Source: JAAYAY01 sp964429355 (lineage in GTDB: Bacteria > Planctomycetota > Planctomycetia > Pirellulales > Thermoguttaceae). Taken from it: DNA of 57,188 nucleotides. The stretch is from contig CAYSCH010000007.1 in assembly GCA_964429355.1 (NCBI GenBank), positions 1-57,188 of the forward strand, in the 5' to 3' direction. The notes below the pieces were generated by a model that was not told where the DNA came from, did no database searches, and saw only the letters and a program-made list of their open reading frames with translations. A program made the translations under genes and the position numbers. Positions 1-9,900 of this stretch are shown in pieces (the stretch's first letter is position 1; each line of letters begins with the position of its first letter).

Positions 1-30
1 CCGCTGTCCGCCAACCAGGAGCTACACACA

Positions 31-955
31 ATGGTCAACGTTGGAATCTGCGGTCTCGGTTTCATGGGAATGATTCACTACCTCGCCTACGAGAAGGTGC
101 GCGGGGCGAAGGTGAAGGCGATCTGCGAGAAGATTCCGGAACGTCTGACCGGCGACTGGAGGGCGATCAAGGGGAACTTCGGGCCCCGCGGAAAGAGGAT
201 GAATCTCAAGGGGGTGTCGACCTACAGCGAACTGGGTGACATGCTCGCCGATCCGGAAATCGACATGGTGGATANNNNNNNNNNNNNNNNNNNNNNNNNN
301 NNNNNNNNNNNNNNNNNNNNNNNNNNNNCATGTGCTGCCGTTCTTCGCGGCCTATCGTTTTGCACTCAAGACGATTCAGACGAAGAAGTTTGGCCGGTTC
401 CTGGGAGGCAACTTCACGCGGGTGATCTCCGATCCGCTGTGGCTGAAGGACTTCTACGATCCCCGCGGGTGCGGGGGGCCGATGATCGATCTACACATCC
501 ACGACGCCCACTACATTCGCCTCGTGTGTGGCATGCCGAAGATGGTCAGCAGCGTGGGCCGAATGCGGGGAAAGGTGGCCGAGTACTTCAACACCCAGTT
601 CTTTTTCGACGATCCCTCCCTGGTGGTGACGGCAACGAGCGGCATCATCAACCAGCAAGGGAGACCATTCACCAACGGGTACGAAATCCACCTGGAACGA
701 GCCACGTTGCTGTTCGAGTCGTGGACAGAAACGCCGGTCACCGTGTTGACCGACGATGGGCGGGTGCACAGGCCGAAATTCACACCTGGACAGGACGAGA
801 CGGACGACTTTGCAGCGGAGTTGACCGAAGCGGTCAAGGCGATCCAGACCGGCTCGCCTTCGAAGATGCTTGCAGGGGAGTTCGCGAGAGACGCCCTGAT
901 TCTTGGGCAGAGGGAAACCGAGTCGATCGTCAGACGGCGTCCCGTGCGAGTTTGA
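31..955 (+). CDS. Gfo/Idh/MocA family oxidoreductase, broken by an assembly gap
   Basis: Predicted NAD(P)-dependent sugar or sugar-derivative dehydrogenase. The N-terminus has a Rossmann start (VGICGLGFMGMIHYLAY), and residues 1-81 match the first half of the nucleotide-binding domain. After 54 N, the C-terminal domain resumes in another frame at HVLPFFAAYRFALKTI and ends with ESIVRRRPVRV at 955. The family His/Asp region (DLHIHDAHYIRLVCG) is present after the gap. The ATG at 31 has AGGAG at 17-21. The EKP catalytic motif that should follow the NAD domain is not visible and presumably lies in the gap. Comparison with family members suggests that about 50 residues are missing, more than the 18 that the N run allows, so the frame change is an assembly effect and not a mutation. 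The substrate cannot be told from the sequence. Confidence 0.85.
275..328. other. Assembly gap of 54 N, likely undersized
   Basis: A run of 54 N separates the Rossmann half from the C-terminal half of the oxidoreductase, and the frames on the two sides differ. The family normally has about 50 residues here, including the EKP motif, so the true missing sequence is probably near 150 bp. Confidence 0.95.
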
Positions 956-1154
956 TTGAGGGCCGTTTCTTGGTTAGAGCGGCCGGAAGAAATGAACGGT
1001 GTCTCCTGGAAGACTGGGCGTTTTCGTCATTTCTACCGGCCACTCCTAGAACCTGCGGCAATTCCAGTCCTTGCCGCCCGTGGGGGGCTTTCGCCGTGGA
1101 TCTGAAACCGCTTTCTGGATGGCCGGTGACGAGAAGAATCGCGAGGGATGTGCG

Positions 1155-2309
1155 ATGGGCGAGGGAATAAGGAGATCGCGTCTGGCGGAAGACGATGCAT
1201 GTCGCCTGGAGGAATTTGGCGACATGCTGCGGCGGGAAGCCTCGAATTTTGTGGGCTATCCCTGCAACAGCCGGTTCGATTATTCCGAGCTGTATCCGTT
1301 CCTCGCTTTTCCGCTCAACAATGTAGGCGATCCGTTCGTACCGAGCAACTTTCACCTGAACACCCACGAGTTCGAGTGCGAGGTGCTGGAGACGTTTCGC
1401 GAGCTCGTGCACGGAACGGTGGGCGAAACCTGGGGCTACATGACCAGCGGCGGCACCGAGGGGAACATGTATGGCATATTCCTTGGCCGCGAGCTGTTTC
1501 CCGAAGGGCTCGTCTATTACTCGGAAGACACCCACTATTCGGTCAACAAGATCCTGCGCTGCCTCCACGTCAGGAACATCATGATCAAGAGCTGCCCTGA
1601 TGGGCGGATCGACCTGGAGGACCTGCGGGAGACGATCCGGATCCACCGGGACGTGCCGCCCATTGTTTTTGCGAACGTGGGAACGACGATGAAGGGGGCG
1701 GTCGACGATATTGCCGGCATTCAGGGAATCTTTGAGGACCTGGCGATCCAGTCGCATTACATCCATGCCGATGCGGCCCTCAGCGGCATGATCCTACCGT
1801 TCGTCGACGAGCCCGAACCCTGGGATTTCGCCGCCGGGGTGGACAGCATCAGCATCAGCGGCCACAAGATGATCGGCTCGCCGATTCCTTGCGGGGTAGC
1901 CCTGGCGAGGAAGACGAACGTGGACCGGATCGCCCGTCGGATCGAGTACGTGGGGACTCTCGACACGACGCTTTCGGGATCGCGCAACGCGATCACTCCG
2001 CTGTTCCTCTGGTATGCCTTGCGGACGGTGGGCCTGGAAGGGATCCGGCAGATGGTGGCGGCGTGTTTCGAGGTGGCCGACTACGCGGTGGAGCGGATCA
2101 GCCGGGCCGGGTGGAATGCCTGGCGTCACAAGAATTCGATCACCGTGGTACTGGATCGCCCTTCTGCCGACGTCGCCAGCCGCTGGCAATTGGCCGTTTA
2201 CGGCGACACGGCCCATCTGATTACCATGCCCCATGTCGCGCACGAGCACATCGACCGGTTCGTCGGCGACCTGGCCGGCAGCAAAACGGACAGGGAGGCT
2301 CGATCATGA
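1155..2309 (+). CDS. hdc: Histidine decarboxylase, PLP-dependent (EC 4.1.1.22)
   Basis: A group II PLP decarboxylase of 384 residues predicted to convert L-histidine to histamine and CO2. It follows the enterobacterial PLP-type histidine decarboxylases through most of its length: FDYSELYPFL near the N-terminus, ESWGY-like ETWGYMTSGGTEGNMYG, YYSEDTHYSVNKI, FANVGTTMKGA, YIHADAALSGMILPFVD, and the cofactor site SGHKMIGSPIPCG with the Schiff-base lysine at about residue 238. Later come SGSRN..TPL and WRHKNSITVV. The ATG at 1155 is chosen because GAGGGA (1143-1148) sits 6 nt upstream and the alignable region starts just after it; the frame is open back to 1071. The stop overlaps the start of the ACT gene (ATGA), so the two are translationally coupled. 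Related serine or glutamate decarboxylases are less likely given the closeness to the histidine enzymes. Confidence 0.9.
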   Translation: MGEGIRRSRLAEDDACRLEEFGDMLRREASNFVGYPCNSRFDYSELYPFLAFPLNNVGDPFVPSNFHLNTHEFECEVLETFRELVHGTVGETWGYMTSGGTEGNMYGIFLGRELFPEGLVYYSEDTHYSVNKILRCLHVRNIMIKSCPDGRIDLEDLRETIRIHRDVPPIVFANVGTTMKGAVDDIAGIQGIFEDLAIQSHYIHADAALSGMILPFVDEPEPWDFAAGVDSISISGHKMIGSPIPCGVALARKTNVDRIARRIEYVGTLDTTLSGSRNAITPLFLWYALRTVGLEGIRQMVAACFEVADYAVERISRAGWNAWRHKNSITVVLDRPSADVASRWQLAVYGDTAHLITMPHVAHEHIDRFVGDLAGSKTDREARS

Positions 2310-2707
2310 AACAGATCGTCATCGTCAGTGAAGATCGCCCGGCTCTGGTTGCCGAAATTGCCGACGCCATGGCCGCGGCCGCGGTGAATATCGAGTTCCT
2401 GGACGCCGAGGTCGTCGGCTCGTCGAAGGTCGTCGTGCTGACGGTCGACCACTATGACGCAGCGCTCAAGGCGCTGGCCCAAATCTCGCTGCAGGCCATC
2501 AGCGAGGACGCCCTGGTGATCCAGCTCCAGGACAAGCCGGGGGAACTGGCACGGGTCACGCAGCGGTTGCGCGGAGCCCAGATCGACGTGCGAAGCATCC
2601 GGATCATCCGGCGCGAGGCGGGAACCGGCATTGTGGCCGTGGCCACGGACCGAAACCACGAAGCGCGCAAGATCCTCGCCGACGTCCTGGTTTCGTACGG
2701 GCAATAG
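2306..2707 (+). CDS. Tandem ACT-domain small-molecule sensor protein
   Basis: A 133-residue protein made of two ACT folds. The first starts MKQIVIVSEDRPALVAEIAD and runs to about residue 65. The second starts near residue 72 (VIQLQDKPGELARVTQRLRG) and ends with a beta strand (GIVAVATD). ACT pairs bind amino acids at their interface and act as allosteric sensors; no catalytic domain is attached. The ATG is inside the last codons of the histidine decarboxylase gene (ATGA overlap), and AGGGAGG at 2292-2298 serves as ribosome binding site. The tight coupling suggests that it senses histidine, histamine or a related metabolite for the decarboxylase or its pathway. That role is inference. Confidence 0.85.
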   Translation: MKQIVIVSEDRPALVAEIADAMAAAAVNIEFLDAEVVGSSKVVVLTVDHYDAALKALAQISLQAISEDALVIQLQDKPGELARVTQRLRGAQIDVRSIRIIRREAGTGIVAVATDRNHEARKILADVLVSYGQ

Positions 2708-2819
2708 CGACTGGTGGATCTGCGATGCTGGTCCGGTCGTTGCAGCCGGCGACAATCGCTTTGGCGGCATCACGGGTCGACAGATCTGAACGGGACTTTG
2801 GCCAGGGACTGCGTTCCGA

Positions 2820-3089
2820 TCAACGGCCGCCGGCCATCGCCTCGAGGCTCTCACCGAGCTCACCAGGTGCGGGCAGAATACGGCCGTGGTAATAGATTCT
2901 GCGGACGGTATTGCCGTAGACGTGGAGTGGACGGTAGGGTCGGTGGATGATCGGTGTTTGTCGAATCTCGTCGCGCTCGGCGATCGGCTTGATGACCTGG
3001 CCGACCCAGCCGGGTTCATTGGATTTTGCAGGACACGGCAAGGAGAGCCCTGCCAGAAGAAGCACAAGGGCGGTCAGGTACCGAATCAT
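2820..3089 (-). CDS. Small secreted protein of unknown function
   Basis: An 89-residue protein with a clear Sec signal peptide: MIRYLTALVLLLAGLSLPCP, with likely cleavage near residue 22. The mature part is basic and rich in Tyr, Arg and Pro, with the stretch HRPYRPLHVYGNTVRRIYYHG, which looks conserved and could be surface-binding. A GAGG motif lies 7 nt upstream of the ATG at 3089, which supports a real gene despite its size. It is convergent with the ACT gene. I recognise no family and assign no function. The frame opposite to it is a shadow. Confidence 0.6.
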   Translation of the reverse strand: MIRYLTALVLLLAGLSLPCPAKSNEPGWVGQVIKPIAERDEIRQTPIIHRPYRPLHVYGNTVRRIYYHGRILPAPGELGESLEAMAGGR

Positions 3090-3972
3090 CGAGAATCCTC
3101 CGTTACTTTTGGCTCAGAACTCGCCATGGCCGGCCGTTTGCGGGGGCCCGCGGCGGTTTGGTCAGGCAAATATAGACCACGAATCTGTGGCGCGCCGGGG
3201 AAGATGTTTCGTTCAGGCAACAGGATTGGACGACGGTCTCGCTCTCAGCGCCGGGAGATAGCCGGTTCCTCGGAATGAGCGAGTGGGGGGGCGTTTAGGA
3301 ATAAGATCCCGATTTTGTTGCATTGGATCGGTCGACAATACATCACTGAGAAAAACGGTCTTCCCCCTCTGGATAGTGCGTTCTCCCGCGAGTTTGGCAG
3401 ATTTGGCGAGCCCGAGTGCCGAGATGGTGGTGCACGAGAATCGGGCAGTCAGAGCCTCCCGCGCCAATCGAATGCGGGAAACCTGATAACGTTGCGGAAG
3501 CCTGGAAACAACAAGCACTTGCAGCAGAACACGACCAGTTATCGCTGGGGAGAGTGCTGCTCATTGGTTTCCTCTCTCGCGGTTTTCAGAGCGTTGACCA
3601 TAGACGCGATCTGCAAGTTATCGACGGCGATATTCGTGGACCGCCCACGTGGTTAACCACATGCCCTCTGCGGATTGACGGTTGGGTGCCAGGATTTTCG
3701 GGCTCTGAGTCTGACTTTTTTCCGTGGGAGACGGATCGCGAAGGCGACGCGGAAGGGTGGCAAAGAGTTCCCCATATCCCCCGAAAAAAGCTTGACATTC
3801 TTTGCCACACCAAACACAATCGCCGTCATAACCGTTATTATCGGGTCTTTTCCGGGTTAGCCCTTTTCGCTTGGGGTAATTCGGCCAGAAGTCTCTGTGC
3901 CGTGAAGCCGGGCTTCCCGCAAATCAGGCAATCTACGCAACGTTGCATCCATTATTTGGGAGAAGATGGTCC
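3090..3972. other. Long non-coding leader region before the giant gene
   Basis: About 880 bp separate the small secreted gene from the giant gene. Several short frames exist on both strands, but none has a ribosome binding site with a recognisable protein. The second half is poorer in GC than the flanking genes. It contains the promoter candidate at 3792-3820 and the ribosome binding site GGGAGAAG at 3958-3965; otherwise I see nothing identifiable. Confidence 0.6.
3792..3820 (+). promoter_or_regulatory. Candidate sigma-70 type promoter of the giant gene
   Basis: A perfect TTGACA at 3792-3797, preceded by an A-rich tract (GAAAAAAGC), is followed after 17 nt by CACAAT (3815-3820), a 4/6 match to the -10 consensus. 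The start codon lies about 150 nt downstream, leaving a long 5' leader. The assignment rests on consensus only. Confidence 0.45.
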
Positions 3973-6900
3973 ATGTCACTCTGGTCATCGTTCCGCCGTT
4001 TCTCCAATTTCCGCAAGAACCGAGATGTGGCATTGGGCCGGCGCCGCCCGGACAGCGGCTCCAACAGACTACCGTCGTTGAAGCATCGCGACCTGCGAAT
4101 GGAGCAGTTCGAGGATCGGGTGTTGTTGAGCATCACGACGCCGGACCTTCGCAGCGGGGTTACCTACGATGCACCGATCTTCGGCAACACGGTGCGCTCG
4201 TTGCCGTCGCTGGGAGAGATCCAATTGGTTGCGCTGGCCAACAGCCCGGACGAGTACCGCCCGATCGCGCCGATGAATGTGGATGCCGCGGACTCGACGA
4301 ATACGGACTATCTTCAGGCGGGTGGTGGACTCGGCCTGAATCTGGACGGCAGCGGCTACACGGTGGGGGTCTGGGACGGGGGCGCCGTGTTGTCGAGTCA
4401 CCAGGAGTTTGGCGGCCGGGTAACGGTCGTCAATAACGTATCGACGAGCGACCACGCGACGCACGTGGCCGGAACGATCGGCGCTGCCGGTGTGAACGCC
4501 AAGGCAGCCGGGATGGCCACGGGAGTCGAAATCCGGTCTTACGACTGGAATTCGGACCTATCGGAGATGTCGGCGGATGCTGGGGTAATCGATGTCTCGA
4601 ACCATTCCTATGGCCTGACGTCGGGATGGAGTTATACGATCGACTTCTCGTCCCCCACCTACTTGATGGACATCTGGTATGGGGACATGTCGGTCAGCAC
4701 GACCGAGGACGGGAAATTTGGTTCTTACACGGGCGAGGCAGCGCAACTGGACCAGTTGCTCTCGACCAAAGACGAAGTGCTGAGCGTCTGGGCGGCGGGG
4801 AACGATCGCAATGACGGGTACATGAATCTGAGCGGCAACGGCACGTACATCAGCTATTTCTCGGCGAATCCAGGTGGCATAGGCTGGTCAGGGGCGGGAT
4901 TCTATTATGTCAACGCGGCGGATTTTCCCGCACCGGCGGCGGACGGCAATTCGGGGGCGGGCTATGATTCGCTTGCGCCGACCCAGACGGCCAAGAACGT
5001 TCTCACGGTCGGCGCCGTCGAGGACGTCGTCGTCGATCCGTATTCCGTGCGTGACATCAAGATGTCGACGTTCTCCGGCTGGGGGCCGACGGACGACGGA
5101 CGAGTCAAGCCCGACGTGGTCGGCAACGGAGTGGGAGTCTATTCGACGGTCGACACTTCGAACACGGCGTACGACTCGATGGACGGGACGTCCATGGCCT
5201 CGCCCAACGTGACGGGGACGGCGGTACTGCTCAAGCAGCACTTCGAGCAGACGCTGGGATATTCACCGCTGAGCGCCACGCTCAAGGGTCTGATCATCCA
5301 TTCGGCGTCCGAGGCGGGCAACGTCGGTCCCGATTATTCGTACGGCTGGGGGCTGGTCGACGCCAAGACCGCGGCCGAATTCGTGACGGCGGCGGCTACC
5401 GGGAGCGGCATCGCACAGGTCACGCAAAGTACTTACAGCGGCGCCGAACGGACATTCACGATCACGTCCGAGGGAAACAGTCCCCTGACGGCCACCCTGG
5501 TTTGGACCGACCTGGCCGGCACGGCCCAGAGCGGGCTGGACGACCCAACCCTGACCCTCGTCAACGATCTGAACATCTGGATCACCGATGCCAGCGGCAC
5601 GACCTACTACCCGTGGACTCTGGATCCGGCCAATCCCAATGCGCCGGCGGTTCGCACCGGACTGAACCATGTGGACAATGTGGAACAGGTCAAGATCGAC
5701 CTGACGGATGCGGGCGTATACACGGTGCATGTGGGCGCCACCGGCGAGGTTGCCTCCCAGGACTTTTCGCTGCTGATCACCAACGAGGAGCAGGTGATCG
5801 GCCCCGAGCTGGTCAAGATCATTCCGAACGAAGGGGGCGAACTGGAGGACGGCGACACGCTGCAGGTGGCCCCGCGCGAACTGTTGTTCCAGTTCAACGA
5901 CAACCAGGACATCGACGACAACACGTTCGATTCGATCCAGATCACTCGCAACGGCGGCCCGATTGCGTACCAGTTGCTGCCGGGCGACAACGACAACCAG
6001 GTGATCATGCGGTTCGCGGAAACGTTGCCCGACGACAGCTACCAGATTCTCATCAAGGGCGACCGGAGCAGCAATCCGTTGACGAACATCGACGGAGTGC
6101 CGTTCAACAACGGTGCCAACATGACGATCCATTTCGAACTGGACCTGGGGGCGCAGGTTGTTTCGGTGGTGCCGCAGGCGGTGTACCGCGACGGCTACAT
6201 CATCACCCCGGCCGGGCTGACGGCGTCGGACGACGGGAAGGTGTTCAGCGTGACCGACGGATTCAAGACGGTGACCTTCGAGTTGAACGTGAATACGAAT
6301 CCGGGCGGCTACGACCCGGAGCACGTGGAGATCAACTTCACCCCGCCCGTACAGGCCACCGACCTGGCGCCGCAGTTAGCGGCGGCGATCCAGAGCCAGT
6401 TCGATCCGGACCTGCTCACCGCGACCGAGGCGGCGGGCCTGGTCACAGTCCGCGGCAGCCAAGCGTCGTTTGCCGCAGGGACGACCGGTTTTGCCGTGCA
6501 ATCGATCCGGACCCTGGCGCAAGCCACCAACAAGATCGACGTCTACTTCAATGACGACGATCTGGATGCCGATGCGGCCACCAACCCGGCCTTCTACCAA
6601 CTGCACCGGCTGAACGCGACCACGGGTGTCTCGGAAGCGATTCTGATTCCCCGAAAGATCCTCTACAGCGCCCAGGACAACAAGGCACAACTGATCTTCA
6701 GCGGCAGCCTTTCCGCCGGGACATACCACCTGGAGATTGGCACCTCCGCCGAGTCGAACGACGCCTTGAGCGCCGCGGTCAACGTGGGGACGCTCTGGAA
6801 CGGCACCACCACGGCCAGTTTCGAAGGTTACATCGGCGATACGGACGACCTGGCCACGGAATTCGACTTGTATCGCTTCGTGGCGGGCAGAAGCGGCACT

Positions 6901-9900
6901 CTCACCGTGAGCGTGCCGGGCTTCAGTTGGGAGGTTCTCGACGAGAATGGAGCTCCCACCTCGACGAGCCTTACTGGGGGCAGAACGTACTATGTGAAAG
7001 TATCTAATTCCACGAGTGGCTCCTACCGGCTCACACTGGGCGTGAGCGGTTCGCTCTCGGTTCTGGCGTCGAATTCCAGTTACGCCACCGCCACCGATCT
7101 GGGCATGCTAGGAACGGCCTCCGTCGTGATCTCGGGGCAGAACATCGGCCTGAACAACGCCGGAATTCTCGATCAACCGGGAAACGACGATGAACCTGGA
7201 CATCGCCACATTCTGGCGGAGCACCATCTCAATGCCGGGCCGAGTTACGGCTCGATTCGATACTACAACTTCCAGGCCGATTACGGCTGGACCTCCGACA
7301 ACCAGATCAGCGAGGATCAGAAGGATCGGGCCCGCGAGATCTTCGAGATCTACGGGTACTATCTGGGGGTCAAATTCGTGGAAACGGAGAATTCGGGCAC
7401 GACGATTGCGACGGGCGATCTGCGGGCGGCGATGCCCAATGTGCCGATCAATTCCGTGGCCGGGCTCGGCAGTCCGGGAGGAGTGATCATCAATGCTTCC
7501 ATCAACTGGGGCGAGAGCGAGTACGGCGGTTCGTGGTTTGAAACGGCGCTTCACGAGGTTGGCGATGCATTGAGTATGGGTGAGTGGTACAGTAGGTCTG
7601 GGNNNNNNNNNNGGCCCTGCACGAGATCGGCCATGCATTGAATCTCAGTCACGACTACGATATTCCCGCGACCATGGGGGGAGGAGGAGGAGGCGAGGAC
7701 GTCTACCCTGGCGATAACGACCTGATCCACCTGAACTGCATCTGGAACTCGGTCTGGAACGAAGTGGATCTCTATGAGTTCGTCGTGACGGAGACGGGTA
7801 CTCTGACGGCAGAGACCGTGGCCGAGCGGCTCGACGCGGCCAGCAATCTGGACACGCAGCTCGTAGTTTACCGCGAAGTGGACGTGGACGGCACGAAGGT
7901 TCGGGAAGTCGTGGCGCAGAACGACGACTACTACAGCAACGATTCACTGATCCAGATCGAACTGGAGCCGGGAACCTACTACGTCGGCGTGATGAGCACG
8001 GGGCTCAGCGATGTCGATCCGACCATCTCCAACTCAGGTTTCGGCGGCAAGTCGACCGGCAACTATGAACTCAACCTGGATTTTGCGGCGAGCCCCGCAT
8101 CGGCCCTGGTCGACACCACCGGCAGCGCGCTGGACGGCGACGCCGACGGAGTGGCGGGCGGAACCTTCGACTTCTGGTTCCAGGTCGGCACCGACACGCT
8201 CTTCGTCGACAAGGAAACCGGAGCACCGGCCGGCGGGGTGACGGACGGGACGCTGGCTCATCCGTATTCCCAGATCGACGAGGCTCTGGCGGCAGCCAGT
8301 GCCCATAACGTGGTCCGCGTGGTGGGTAATGAGGCAGACACGCCCTACCTTGTCGGGTTCGATAACGTGGGCGCCGAATTGGTGGACGGCGACCTGGTGG
8401 AGATACCCGCTGGCGTGACGCTGATGGTCGACGCAGGCGCGGTGTTCAAGCTCCAGGATGCGAACATCGAGGTTGGTTCCTCCTCGCAAGGCATATCTTT
8501 GGCCCACGCCGCCCTGCAAGTTCTGGGGACTCCATTCGAGCAGGTTCATTTCCGTTCGTTCCGCGACGACTCGATCGGGGGCGACAGCGACGGCTCCAGT
8601 ACGGGCGAGTCGGGGGGCGACTGGGGCGGGTTGGTGTTCCGCGCCGATTCCGACTACGACGTGGCAGACGAAGATCCCGACAACCCGTCCGACAACCTGG
8701 TGGCCTATCTCAACTGGGTGGGTTGGGCCGATGTCCAGCACGGTGGCGGCAAGGTCACCGTGGGAACGGTTGAGGCAAACTACACCTCCATTCACATGGA
8801 GGGCGCGCGGCCGACGATCGCCTTCTCCACCATCCAGAACGGTTCTGGCGGGGCGATATCGGCGAACCTGGCCAGTTTCGAGGAAACGGGCGGGCGGATC
8901 GGGCCCGATGTCCACGGCAATACCGTTCTGGACAATTCCATCAACGGCCTGTTCGTGCGGATCCCGACCGCCTTTGGCAGCTCCTTGGAGACTCTGCAGA
9001 CCGCCGCCCGTTGGGACGACACGGATATCATTCACGTCGTCACCCAGAACCTGTTCATCGAGGGCACTGCCGGGGGGGCGTATGATGCGGATGGAGGCGG
9101 GACCGCGTCGTCGCCGGAAGCTCGCCTCGATGCTCGCCTGCGAATCGATCCGGCGGTGGTCGTCAAGCTGGAAGGTGCGCGGATCCAGACGGAGATTGCC
9201 GGCCAGTTGATCGCCGAGGGTGTTCCCGGCTATCCCGTGGTGTTCACGTCACTGAAAGACGACACCTATGGTATGGGCGGCAACTTCGACACCAGCAACG
9301 ACGGCGATGTCAATCCACCGCTGGCAGGGCAATGGGGTGGCCTAATCTTCGCGCCTACGAGTAAGGGGAGCCTCGACTACGTTCAGCTTTCGTACGCTGG
9401 TGGACAGACCTCGCTGGCCGGCGGCTTCGACTCCTACAATCCCATCGAGATTCACCAGGCCGATGTGCGGATTGCCAACAGCGTGATTGAGCTGAACGCC
9501 AACGGGCGCAGCATCACGGACCGAGGCGGACTGGGAACGAACACGGCCGCCACGATTTTCGTTCGCGGCGCCCAGCCCGTGATTGTCAACAATACGCTCA
9601 TCGACAACGCGGGGGACGCGATCTCAATCGACGCCAACTCGATGAAATACGAGGTGGTGGCCGACCCCGGACGGAGCACCGGCGCCGTTGAAGCCTTTGA
9701 CCAATTCGGTGACAATCGCGGACCGCTCGTGCGGCTCAACGTGCTGGACAACACCCCGGGAAACACCTCCCAGCTCAACGGGATGGTCATCCGCGGCTCG
9801 TTCCTGACTGCCGAGTCGATTTGGGACGATACCGATATCGTGCACGTTCTGCGGAACCAGATCGAAGTCGGAAACCAGCACACCTACGGCGGGCTGCGGC

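Noticed and set aside
31..955. Frameshifted pseudogene of the first oxidoreductase
   Set aside because: The frame change coincides with the N run and the sequence on both sides is well conserved.
3213..3860. Short ORFs on both strands in the leader of the giant gene
   Set aside because: They lack ribosome binding sites, domains or protein-like composition, and they overlap one another.
7603..7638. Two separate genes, an S8 protease and a GEVED protein, meeting at the first small gap
   Set aside because: The metalloprotease domain begins before the gap and its zinc motif continues after it, so the break is in the assembly and not between genes.
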